Assembly (NCBI GenBank): GCA_009773355.1
Contig: WRPG01000007.1
Location: 62,001 to 126,000 of the forward strand
Direction: 5' to 3'
DNA: 64,000 nt
Source of the DNA: Limisphaerales bacterium
GTDB taxonomy: Bacteria > Verrucomicrobiota > Verrucomicrobiia > Limisphaerales > SXTU01
Under the pieces are notes generated by a model. The model saw only the letters and a program-made list of their open reading frames with translations, searched no databases and was not told the DNA's origin. The position numbers and the translations under genes were made by a program. Shown one piece after another: positions 34,652 to 41,400 of this stretch. Each line of letters begins with the position of its first letter. Position 1 is the first letter of the stretch.

Positions 34652-34715
34652 CGTGTTGCGTGTTCCGTGATCTGCAACGGGCGCGTCCTGACTGAATCAC
34701 GCAACACGCAACACG
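34652..34715. repeat. Inverted 7-base-unit repeat, family G
   Basis: Arms at 34652-34670 and 34697-34715 are made of the unit GTGTTGC repeated about 2.5 times and inverted. It sits in the gap between the cytidylyltransferase stop and the HisF-like start. A longer copy with more units is at 46870. Confidence 0.82.
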
Positions 34716-34768
34716 GAGCCTGCGGTCTGCTCTACAAGTTGGGTGGGTGGCTCTCATCGTGTTCGCGG

Positions 34769-35500
34769 TCACACTGACTTTTGCTTCACATGCGAGTTGA
34801 TGGCGCGCAGCTCGGGATGTTCGCGCATGAGCTTCAAGATGTCCGCGAGGCGGAAGCGCGGGTTCGTCGGGTAGAGGCGTTGGAAGATTTCACTGACCAG
34901 CTTGAAGTCGTCCGGCGTGTCCACGGTGAGGCGCAAGTCGGCGTCCTCGGGCGAGAGCGAACTCGTCACGTTGTGCAGGCGGAAGCGCTCCGGGTGCGTG
35001 TAGATGTAGATCGAGACGTGCTCGCGGTCGGACGGGTTGTTGGTCAGCTCGGCCGCCTGCGCAAGCACCTTGGTCGGGAACACCTGCACATCCATGCCGC
35101 GCGGGTGCGTGCGCTGAAGGACGTTTGCGCAGTAGTCCACATCGCGGCTGCGAAACTCACGGATGACCTCGCTGACCAAGTCCGGGTCAATCAGCGGACA
35201 ATCGCCGGTCAGTTCGACAATCAAGTCCGCCTGCGCGGATTGCGCGGAACGGAGCACGCGATCGAGCACATCGTCCTCGCCGCCGCGAAAGCAGCCGACG
35301 CTCAGCCGTTTCGCCAAGTCCTCAATCGGCTGGCAGCTCGGGTCGGCCGTGGTGGCGATGACGATGCCGTCCAGCTCCGGCACCTGGCGAAGGCGCTCGA
35401 TCATGAGTTCCAGCAGCGGCTTGCCGCAGACGGGCAAAAGCACCTTGCCCGGCAGCCGGGAAGACTTCATGCGCGCTTCGATGGTGCAGACAATTTTCAC
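34769..35500 (-). CDS. SpsF/PseF-type cytidylyltransferase, copy 1
   Basis: A 243-residue nucleotidyltransferase that probably activates a nonulosonate or similar acid with CTP. The nucleotide-binding start CTIEARMKSSRLPGKVLLPV has the R-x-x-S-x-R-L-P-G-K signature; GKPLLELMIERL and ELTGDCPLIDP (metal-binding Asp) follow. Such genes are annotated as acylneuraminate cytidylyltransferase or SpsF glycosyltransferase. A paralogue lies at 36150, with the HisH gene between them. Which of the two is the CMP-pseudaminate synthetase (PseF) cannot be decided here. Confidence 0.88.
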   Translation of the reverse strand: MKIVCTIEARMKSSRLPGKVLLPVCGKPLLELMIERLRQVPELDGIVIATTADPSCQPIEDLAKRLSVGCFRGGEDDVLDRVLRSAQSAQADLIVELTGDCPLIDPDLVSEVIREFRSRDVDYCANVLQRTHPRGMDVQVFPTKVLAQAAELTNNPSDREHVSIYIYTHPERFRLHNVTSSLSPEDADLRLTVDTPDDFKLVSEIFQRLYPTNPRFRLADILKLMREHPELRAINSHVKQKSV

Positions 35501-35511
35501 AGGGGATCAGG

Positions 35512-36129
35512 TCAGGCGGTTCGTTCGACAAATCGCTTCAGCAAGTTCAGGCCGGCGGCATGGGACTTCTCCGGGTGAAACTGCACACCCATCACATTGC
35601 CGCGCTCGACACCGGCGACGAACTCGCCGCCGTAGTCGCTCGTCAGCGCCACGTCCGCCGCGTCCGCCGGCGCGAAGTGGTAGCTGTGGACGTAGTAGAA
35701 GCAGTCCTTCGCCCCCGCGTCCCCGAGCAGCGAGCCGGTGCGGCGCGACACGGTGTCGTTCCAGCCGATGTGTGGCACGCGCAGGCCGGGCGCGTTGAAA
35801 CGCACCACGCGGCCAGGAATCAGGTTCAGCCCGGCGGTCAGTTCGTGCTCCTCGCCCTCGGTCGCAAGCAGTTGCATCCCGAGGCAAATACCGAGTATCA
35901 GCCTTCCCTGCCCCACCAGCCGACGCACCGCATCCTCGAAACCGAGCGTCCGAAGCTGGTGCATCCCCTGCGGGAACGCGCCGACGCCGGGCAGCACGAT
36001 GTGCGTGGCCGGCTCCAGTTCGGCGGGTGTGACGGCGATGCACACATCCGCACCCACCTTCGCGAACGCGTTGTGGAGCGACGCGAGGTTGCCCATGCCG
36101 TAACCGATGATGGCGATTTTTGGTTTCAC
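35512..36129 (-). CDS. hisH: HisH-like glutamine amidotransferase subunit
   Basis: A 205-residue class I glutamine amidotransferase that releases ammonia from glutamine. The nucleophile is in LGICLGMQLLATEG (Cys at about residue 82) and the His-Glu pair in VMGVQFHPEKSHAAG. The N-terminal IIGYGMGNLASLHNAF and oxyanion loop LPGVGAFPQGM are typical of HisH. No other histidine-biosynthesis gene is nearby, whereas the sugar amidotransferase (30305) and the Asp11-less HisF homologue (33847) are, so it most likely feeds ammonia to sugar amidation. Confidence 0.93.
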   Translation of the reverse strand: MKPKIAIIGYGMGNLASLHNAFAKVGADVCIAVTPAELEPATHIVLPGVGAFPQGMHQLRTLGFEDAVRRLVGQGRLILGICLGMQLLATEGEEHELTAGLNLIPGRVVRFNAPGLRVPHIGWNDTVSRRTGSLLGDAGAKDCFYYVHSYHFAPADAADVALTSDYGGEFVAGVERGNVMGVQFHPEKSHAAGLNLLKRFVERTA

Positions 36130-36149
36130 GCTGCTCGTGACGGAGGCCG

Positions 36150-36875
36150 CTACGCACCGAGCTTCTTTTGCTCGACGTGCGCGTTGAGCGTGGCCAATTC
36201 AGGCTTGGCCTTCAACAGTTTCAACACGTCCGCCGTGGTGAAGTCCGCGCCCAGCGCGGCATAGACGGCCTCGACGAACTGCCAGTCCTCCGGCGTGTCG
36301 AGCGTCCAGCGGTGCGCGGACAAGTCTTCGGTGCCAAGGAAGGTGTTCACCCGGAACAGCTCGGGGTGCTGGTAGAAATAGGGCGTGACATGCTCGCGTT
36401 CGTGCTGCCGCGTCGCCTCGCGATGCGCGCGGGTCAGCGCGGCCAAGGTGAAAATCTCCGCGTCAAGTCCGCGCGGATAGCAGCGCACCTGCACGTTGCT
36501 CAGGTAGTCAAGCCCTCGGATTGCGGGGAAAGCTGCGAGCATCTCGTCCAGCAATGCGCCGTCGAAGAGCGGGCAATCCGACGTGACGCGCACGATGACA
36601 TTCGCGCCGCTGGCTTGGGCCGCGCCGAAGTAGCGGTCGAGCACATCCTGCTCGCTGCCGCGCCAGCAGCTCACGCCCAGCCGCGCGGCCTCGGCGACAA
36701 TCGGCTCATCGGCGGGCGATTCGGTCGTGGCGATGCAGATGCCGTCGAGCCGCTTCGCCAGCCGCACGCGGCGCACGACGTGGCCGAGCACGGTGTCGCC
36801 CGCGAGGTGCTTCAGCACCTTGCCCGGCAGCCGCGTGGAACCCACGCGGGCCTGGATGATGGCGATGGTTTTCAT
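36150..36875 (-). CDS. SpsF/PseF-type cytidylyltransferase, copy 2
   Basis: A 241-residue paralogue of the gene at 34769. It begins IAIIQARVGSTRLPGKVLKHL, keeps RVTSDCPLFDG for metal binding, and contains GLDYLSNVQVRCYPRGLDAE, which aligns with the DVDYCANVLQRTHPRGMD segment of copy 1. It is the gene immediately downstream of the pseI-like gene, so it is the better positional candidate for CMP-pseudaminate synthetase (PseF). The intervening gap is occupied by a perfect family B element whose left arm ends about 4 bases upstream of this ATG, within the normal ribosome-binding region. Confidence 0.88.
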   Translation of the reverse strand: MKTIAIIQARVGSTRLPGKVLKHLAGDTVLGHVVRRVRLAKRLDGICIATTESPADEPIVAEAARLGVSCWRGSEQDVLDRYFGAAQASGANVIVRVTSDCPLFDGALLDEMLAAFPAIRGLDYLSNVQVRCYPRGLDAEIFTLAALTRAHREATRQHEREHVTPYFYQHPELFRVNTFLGTEDLSAHRWTLDTPEDWQFVEAVYAALGADFTTADVLKLLKAKPELATLNAHVEQKKLGA

Positions 36876-36878
36876 CTC

Positions 36879-36965
36879 AACTCGTAGGAGACGACGTGAG
36901 GAGTCTCACTTTTGGATTCGGAAGCAGGTTCAATCAGAGACTCCTCACGTCGTCTCCTACGAGTT
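36879..36965. repeat. Perfect twin-hairpin element, family B, overlapping pseI end
   Basis: Inverted arms of 29 bases (36879-36907 and 36937-36965) without mismatch; core GTAG, stem GAGAC/GTCTC and loop GACGTGAGGA. The right arm encodes the last residues of PseI (VGDDVRSL) and the stop codon follows directly in the spacer. The left arm occupies the 5' leader of the cytidylyltransferase gene. Confidence 0.95.
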
Positions 36966-38004
36966 CCCAACTCAGCGGCGTGCCGCGCTTCGCATCGTGC
37001 TTCGCCTTCCGGCCGAGCACCTCGCCCAGATGCCGCGTGTGCAGGCCGTGGCCGGGGCGGATGCTGCGGACGTTCTGCGCGGTGAACGGCTCGCCGGCCT
37101 TCACATCGGCGACGACGAAAAGCGAGCGGCGGAACTGCCGGCTCTTTGCCTCGTTTGCGCTGACCTCGTAGTTCACGCGGCCCAGCGCCTTCTCCGTTGT
37201 GCGGATGGCGGCGACCATCGCTTTGAACTCGTCCGGCTCCAGCGAGAAGGTGCTGTCCGGGCCGGGCGTGGCGCGCGAGAGGGTGAAGTGCTTCTCGACG
37301 ATGCACGCGCCCAGCGCGACCGCCGCGACGGGCACGGTGTGGCCCATCGTGTGGTCGCTCAAGCCGACGGGCACGCCGAAACACGCCGCCATGTCCGCGA
37401 TGGTGCGCAGGTGCATCTCCTCGGGCAGCGCGGGATAGGCGCTGGTGCATTTGAGGAGCGCGAGCTGTGTGCAGCCACCGTCGCGCAGCGTCTTCACGGC
37501 CTCTGCGATTTCCTCCTGCGTGGCCATGCCGGTCGAGGCGATGATCGGTTTGCGCGTGGTGGCGATTTTGCGCAGCAGCGGCAGGTCCACCAACTCGAAG
37601 GACGCGACCTTGTGGCACGGGACGTTCATCGCTTCGAGGAAGTCCACGGCGCTCGCATCGAAGGGCGTGGAGAAGAAGTCGAGGCCGAGTTCGGTCGCCA
37701 CGGCTTGGAGCTTGGGCTGCCAATCCCACGGCATGAAGGCTTCCTGATAGAGATCGTGCAGCGTGCGCCCGTCCCAGAGCGTGCCGCCGCCGATGCGGAA
37801 AAACTCGTTGTCGCAGGGGATGGTGAGCGTGTCGGCGGTGTAGGTCTGGACCTTTACGGCGTCGGCACCGGCTGCGGCCATCGCGCGCACAATGCGGACG
37901 GCTTGGTCGAAGTCCTGCCCGTGGTTGGCGGACAGCTCGGCGATGAGGTAGGCCGGGTGGCCGGGGCCGACCTTGCGCGAGCCGATGGTGAGTTCGGGAG
38001 TCAT
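36934..38004 (-). CDS. pseI: Pseudaminic acid synthase (NeuB family)
   Basis: A 356-residue NeuB-family enzyme that condenses phosphoenolpyruvate with a 2,4-diacetamido-trideoxy-altrose to give pseudaminic acid. Seen: LIAELSANHGQDFDQAVRIV at the N-terminus, DAVKVQTYTADTLT, FFSTPFDASAVDFLE, and GLSDHTMGHTVPVAAVALGA. PEP- and metal-binding His/Glu follow in CIVEKHFTLSRATPGPDSTF. The C-terminal antifreeze-like SAF domain includes VRSIRPGHGLHTRHLGEVLG. PseI is preferred over NeuB/LegI from the EKHFTLSRATPGPDSTFS region. Its C-terminal tail is encoded by the family B element. It overlaps the upstream pseG-pseH gene by 4 bases (ATGA). Confidence 0.92.
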   Translation of the reverse strand: MTPELTIGSRKVGPGHPAYLIAELSANHGQDFDQAVRIVRAMAAAGADAVKVQTYTADTLTIPCDNEFFRIGGGTLWDGRTLHDLYQEAFMPWDWQPKLQAVATELGLDFFSTPFDASAVDFLEAMNVPCHKVASFELVDLPLLRKIATTRKPIIASTGMATQEEIAEAVKTLRDGGCTQLALLKCTSAYPALPEEMHLRTIADMAACFGVPVGLSDHTMGHTVPVAAVALGACIVEKHFTLSRATPGPDSTFSLEPDEFKAMVAAIRTTEKALGRVNYEVSANEAKSRQFRRSLFVVADVKAGEPFTAQNVRSIRPGHGLHTRHLGEVLGRKAKHDAKRGTPLSWELVGDDVRSL

Positions 38005-39665
38005 GGTTCAGCCGCGCTTCGCTTGAGTTCAAAGCGCAGCGCGGCGCAGCCTTTTACCTCGGTTTGGCCTGCCGGTTCAAACCCGGCTTTCTCGAAGGCG
38101 CGGATGGAGGCGGCGTTGTCCGGCTTGATGAAGGCGTGGATGGCTTCCACGGCAGACTCGCGGAAAAGCTTCTGGCAGGCCGTCCAGATGAGCAGCGCGC
38201 CGAGGTTTTTGCCGCGCCGTGAAGCGTCGAGGCTCACGGAGATCGTGGCGATGCAGCCTTCGAGGTCGAAGCGGACTTGGCCGAGAGGTGGAGCGCCGGT
38301 TTCCAAACCGGCCCGCAGCCATTCGCCAGAACCTAAAGCCGGTTCGGAGACCGGCGCTCCGGCTTGCTCGGCAATCCACAGGCGCGTGTTTGCGTCGGCG
38401 AGCTTGCGGGTGAACCATGCGGTGTGCTGCTCCCACAGGATCGGGTCGGACGTGAAGGAGACGGCGCGGACGGCGGGGTCGTTGGCCCATTGCCAGACGC
38501 GGCGGCAATCGTCGGTGGTGGCGGGGCGGAGGTGGAGCGAGTCCTCGTTCATGCGCAGCCAGACGCGGAAGGTGCCGAGGCCGTCCACAAGCGCGCGGGC
38601 GCGGCGGGACATCTCGGCGCGGCGCGGGGCGTCGGCGAGGAGGGAGCGGAGATCGGCGGAGAGCGATGCGATGGTCGTGTGGATGGCCGCGCCGGTCTGG
38701 GCGAGGCGCTCGGCGTTGGGGCGCTGGTTCTCGGCGAGGACGAGCACGAGCATGGGGACGCCGAGGAAGGAGAGTTCCCACGCGGTCGTGCCGCCGGCGC
38801 AGATGGCGAGGTCGGCGCGGGACATGAGCTGCGGGAGATCCGGTGGGTTCTGGTGAAGGGTGATAGCCGATGGCCGATTGCCAATCGCCGATTGCAGTGA
38901 GGCGGCGTGCGGGTTGGCGGGGCCGAGGATGATGTCGGCGGTGAGGTTCGGGATGGTTTGGAGAATCGAGAGGACTTGGGCGGTGACATTGTCAGGGTCG
39001 CTGCCACCGAGGGTGACGAGGAGGTGTGGTGTGGGCGAAGCCCCCTCACCCCGGCCCTCTCCCCCGGTGGGGGCGAGGGAGGGGAGGCGCGCGGTGCTCG
39101 TTTGCGCGGCTCCGCGGGTGAACTCGCCGCGCAACTGGACGAAGCGGGGGCCGAGGAGGAGGTGCGTGGTTGGGTCGCGGTGCGGGTAGAGGGCGGCGGT
39201 CGCGCCGAGATTTTGGTTCAGGATGAAGTCGGCGGAGTAGCGGGCGGCTTGGGCGGTGTCGTCGAAGACGAGGAGGCGGATGCGGGCGGCTTTCACGGCG
39301 CGCTGGAAGGCGGCGTCGAAGTGGTAGCCGTCGAGGACGAGCCAGGTGGCGCGGAGGGATTGCGCAAGGGCGATGGTCTCGGCGGCGTCGGCGGGCGAGC
39401 CGGGCGGGGCGGAGAGTTCGCGGAGGGAGACGCTGAGGGATTCGGCACGGGCGCGGAGGGCGTCTGTGCCGGCGGTTTGTAACCGCCGCTCCGTGGGGTT
39501 GTCGGAGCCGGCGGACGGCGGTTGCAAACCGCCGGCACGGGGGGCGGTGAGCAGCGTCACGGTGCTGCCGGCCTGCAACCACGGCTCCGCCAGCGCGAGG
39601 CAGCGCATCACATGGCCCATGCCGATTTGCGGGCCGGCGTCAGCGCGGAGGAGGAGGGTGGACAT
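38001..39665 (-). CDS. pseG: PseG-PseH fusion with four in-frame repeat insertions
   Basis: A 554-residue bifunctional protein. Residues 1 to about 345 are a PseG-type GT-B-fold UDP-sugar hydrolase (LLLRADAGPQIGMGHVMRCL at the start, LLVTLGGSDPDNVT, and AICAGGTTAWELSFLGVPML). Residues about 372-554 are a PseH-type GNAT acetyltransferase (LHLRPATTDDCRRVWQWAND, then VSLDASRRGKNLGALLI). The two act consecutively with PseC in making the pseudaminate precursor. Four dispersed repeat elements are translated inside it: family L at residues 43-67, H at 194-208, K at 257-267 and A at 436-459. They are rich in Gly/Pro/Arg and presumably form surface loops. Without them the hydrolase part would be close to a normal PseG in length. 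Confidence 0.9.
   Translation of the reverse strand: MSTLLLRADAGPQIGMGHVMRCLALAEPWLQAGSTVTLLTAPRAGGLQPPSAGSDNPTERRLQTAGTDALRARAESLSVSLRELSAPPGSPADAAETIALAQSLRATWLVLDGYHFDAAFQRAVKAARIRLLVFDDTAQAARYSADFILNQNLGATAALYPHRDPTTHLLLGPRFVQLRGEFTRGAAQTSTARLPSLAPTGGEGRGEGASPTPHLLVTLGGSDPDNVTAQVLSILQTIPNLTADIILGPANPHAASLQSAIGNRPSAITLHQNPPDLPQLMSRADLAICAGGTTAWELSFLGVPMLVLVLAENQRPNAERLAQTGAAIHTTIASLSADLRSLLADAPRRAEMSRRARALVDGLGTFRVWLRMNEDSLHLRPATTDDCRRVWQWANDPAVRAVSFTSDPILWEQHTAWFTRKLADANTRLWIAEQAGAPVSEPALGSGEWLRAGLETGAPPLGQVRFDLEGCIATISVSLDASRRGKNLGALLIWTACQKLFRESAVEAIHAFIKPDNAASIRAFEKAGFEPAGQTEVKGCAALRFELKRSAAEP
38290..38360. repeat. Twin-hairpin element, family A, in frame
   Basis: Arms at 38290-38312 and 38338-38360, each GGAGCGCCGG followed by a hairpin with a TCC-type loop (CCGGTTTCCAAACCGG, and CCGGTCTCCGAACCGG on the other strand). 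It is translated as the segment APVSEP...LETGAP within the PseH domain. Confidence 0.9.
38865..38896. repeat. Family K tandem repeat, in frame
   Basis: Degenerate copies of the 8-base GCCGATTG-type unit (GCCGATGGCCGATTGCCAAT and following). On the coding strand it gives LQSAIGNRPSA within the PseG domain, close to the SAIGNRQSA peptide made by the copy at 16590. Confidence 0.82.
39042..39084. repeat. Family H single arm, in frame
   Basis: One arm of the family H element (CCCTCACCCCGGCCCTCTCC followed by CCCGGTGGGGG). It is translated as LAPTGGEGRGEGASPTP in the PseG domain; compare LPAGEGRGEGERPP from the copy at 27081. Confidence 0.85.
39466..39538. repeat. Twin-hairpin element, family L, in frame
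   Basis: Arms at 39466-39488 and 39516-39538, inverted with a single mismatch. Each is GTGC followed by CGGCGGTT/AACCGCCG around a 3-base loop (TGT or TGC). It is translated as AGGLQPPS...RRLQTAGT near the N-terminus of PseG. It is the stem-variant counterpart of family E. Confidence 0.92.
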
Positions 39666-39676
39666 CGGCGACGGCT

Positions 39677-39828
39677 CCTCTTATTAGCACCCGGCTTCAG
39701 CCGGGTGTTGCGTAGCGGCGGGGAGCCGAACCGTTTCAACGGTTTGGCGGGGCGGGACAAAACCGTTGAAACGGTTTTGTTCTCTCACCGTGCCTTTCAC
39801 CCGGGTGAAGCCGGGTGCTAATGAGAGG
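39677..39828. repeat. Nested twin-hairpin element, family D
   Basis: Outer arms at 39677-39707 and 39798-39828 carry ATTAGCACCCGGCTTCAGCC hairpins. An inner inverted pair (about 39730-39747 and 39759-39778) has AACCGTTTCAACGGTT and AAACCGTTGAAACGGTTT hairpins. It fills the gap between the pseG-pseH start and the next upstream gene. Same plan as the element at 31559. Confidence 0.92.
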
Positions 39829-39837
39829 GCGATTCGA

Positions 39838-40218
39838 TCAACGAAAGACCGGTGGTCGGTAGTGTTCCATCGCATAGTCATTGATGGCCTTCATCTCCTC
39901 ACGAGTGACTTCGTCCCTAAAGTAGCAGCCATCTTTGTCGCACCGAAGGAACTCGTTCAGCGCGGGCACTGCGGCTACAAACTCAGTTAGTTCCTCGAAG
40001 ATCTTCGCAGGTTCTTTGAACCAAATGTAGGGATGCCTGCTGTTCATCAGCGTTCCGCGGTTCCACCAACTCGCAAGTTGGATGCACATTAGCCGTATCC
40101 TTAACCCGTCGAAAGCTCCGACTGCGCCAGCGAAGGTCGGACCCACTGTCCAGTCTTGAAGATAGGAAATAACGTCCTTCACGACTTGGCGAACGGCCGG
40201 ACTATCGGAGAGCGACAT
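39838..40218 (-). CDS. Hypothetical protein, 126 aa
   Basis: A small soluble protein starting MSLSDSPAVRQVVKDVISYL, with LMCIQLASWWNRGTLMNSRH and a C-terminal REEMKAINDYAMEHYRPP. No family is recognised. Its composition is clearly less GC-rich than the neighbouring pse genes and its codon use differs, which suggests a later insertion between pseC and pseG-pseH. The ATG at 40218 sits 1 base after the pseC stop; the frame is open to 40269 but would overlap pseC. Confidence 0.62.
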   Translation of the reverse strand: MSLSDSPAVRQVVKDVISYLQDWTVGPTFAGAVGAFDGLRIRLMCIQLASWWNRGTLMNSRHPYIWFKEPAKIFEELTEFVAAVPALNEFLRCDKDGCYFRDEVTREEMKAINDYAMEHYRPPVFR

Positions 40219-40219
40219 G

Positions 40220-41383
40220 TCAGCGAAGGATTCGTGTGAGCGTCTCCACCACCCGCTCTTGTTCCCCATCCGTCAGCCCCGCGAACATCGGCAGGCTGAT
40301 GGTCTCGGCGTAGTAGCGTTCCGCTTCGGGGAAGTCGCCGTCCTTGAAGCCGAGGCGGCGGTAGTAGGGCTGGGTGTGGACGGGGATGTAGTGGATTTGC
40401 ACGCCGATGCCGGCGGCGCGGAGCTCCTCGACGATCTGGCGGCGGGTCTTCTGGAGCCGGTCGAGGCGCAGGCGGATGACGTAGAGGTGCCAGGCGTTGG
40501 CGGTGTCCGGGTGCTGCCAGGGCGTGAGGAGCGGGAGGTCGCGGAGGAGTTCGTCGTAGCGGCGGGCGAGGGCGCGGCGGCGGGCCACGAACGCGTCGAG
40601 CTTGTTCATCTGGCTCTCGCCGAGCGCGGCCTGAAGGTCGGTGAGTCGGTAGTTCCAGCCGAGTTCGGTCTGCTGGTAATACCACGGGCCGTGGCTCTCG
40701 CCTTCCATGAGCTTCGGGTCGCGTGTGATGCCGTGGCTGCGGAAGAGGAGCAGGCGCTCGTGAAGGTCGGTGCGGTTCGTGACGACCATGCCGCCCTCGG
40801 CGGTGGTGATAATCTTGACTGGGTGGAAGCTGAAGATGGCGAGGTCGCTGTGCGCGCAGGAGCCGACGGGCCGCCCGCGATAGCTCGCGCCGATGGCGTG
40901 CGCGGCGTCTTCGAGGACGAGGATGCCGTGGCGCTTCGCGAGTGCGGCGATGGCTTCCATCTCGCAGGACTGGCCGGAGAAGTGGACGGGGACGAGGGCT
41001 TTTGGGAGCCGACCGGTCTTTGCGGCGGCGGCAAGTTTCTCCTCCAGCCGCGTGACGCTCATGTTGTAAGTGCGCGGGTCAATGTCCACGAAGTCCACGT
41101 CCGCGCCGAGGTAGCGGGCGCAGTTGGCGGAGGCGACGAAGGTGTTGGGCGAAGTCCAGAGACTGTCGCTAGGTTGGAGATCGAGCGCGGCGGCGGCGAT
41201 GTGGAGGGCGGCGGTGCCGTTGGCGACGGCGACGGCGTATTTCACGCCGCAGTAGGCAGCGACCTTGCGCTCGAAGCGTTCGATGGCCGGGCCTTGCGTG
41301 AGCCAGTCGGAGCGGAGGACGGCGACGACGGCGGCGATGTCGTCCTCGTCAATGAGCTGGCGGCCGTAGGGGATGACCTTCAT
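40220..41383 (-). CDS. pseC: UDP-sugar 4-aminotransferase, PseC-type
   Basis: A 387-residue DegT-family PLP aminotransferase that adds the 4-amino group in the pseudaminate pathway. Seen: IPYGRQLIDEDDIAAVVAVL at the start as in PseC, AVANGTAALHIAAAAL (cofactor site), VLEDAAHAIGASYRG, and the Schiff-base Lys in FSFHPVKIITTAEGGM at about residue 190. The C-terminal GIGVQIHYIPVHTQPYYRRL is also typical of PseC. It is 17 bases downstream of pseB. The ATG at 41383 gives the standard family start. Confidence 0.94.
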   Translation of the reverse strand: MKVIPYGRQLIDEDDIAAVVAVLRSDWLTQGPAIERFERKVAAYCGVKYAVAVANGTAALHIAAAALDLQPSDSLWTSPNTFVASANCARYLGADVDFVDIDPRTYNMSVTRLEEKLAAAAKTGRLPKALVPVHFSGQSCEMEAIAALAKRHGILVLEDAAHAIGASYRGRPVGSCAHSDLAIFSFHPVKIITTAEGGMVVTNRTDLHERLLLFRSHGITRDPKLMEGESHGPWYYQQTELGWNYRLTDLQAALGESQMNKLDAFVARRRALARRYDELLRDLPLLTPWQHPDTANAWHLYVIRLRLDRLQKTRRQIVEELRAAGIGVQIHYIPVHTQPYYRRLGFKDGDFPEAERYYAETISLPMFAGLTDGEQERVVETLTRILR

Positions 41384-41400
41384 GGCGCAGGCGGGCGCGG

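Noticed and set aside
33847-36129. Histidine biosynthesis operon (hisF and hisH present)
   Set aside because: No other his genes are present, HisF lacks Asp11, and both lie among sugar genes with a PseA/WbpG amidotransferase.
36934-38004. Sialic acid synthase (NeuB) as the identity of this gene
   Set aside because: Neighbouring PseB, PseC and PseG-PseH and the PseI-like catalytic region favour pseudaminic acid synthase; no NeuC-type epimerase is seen.
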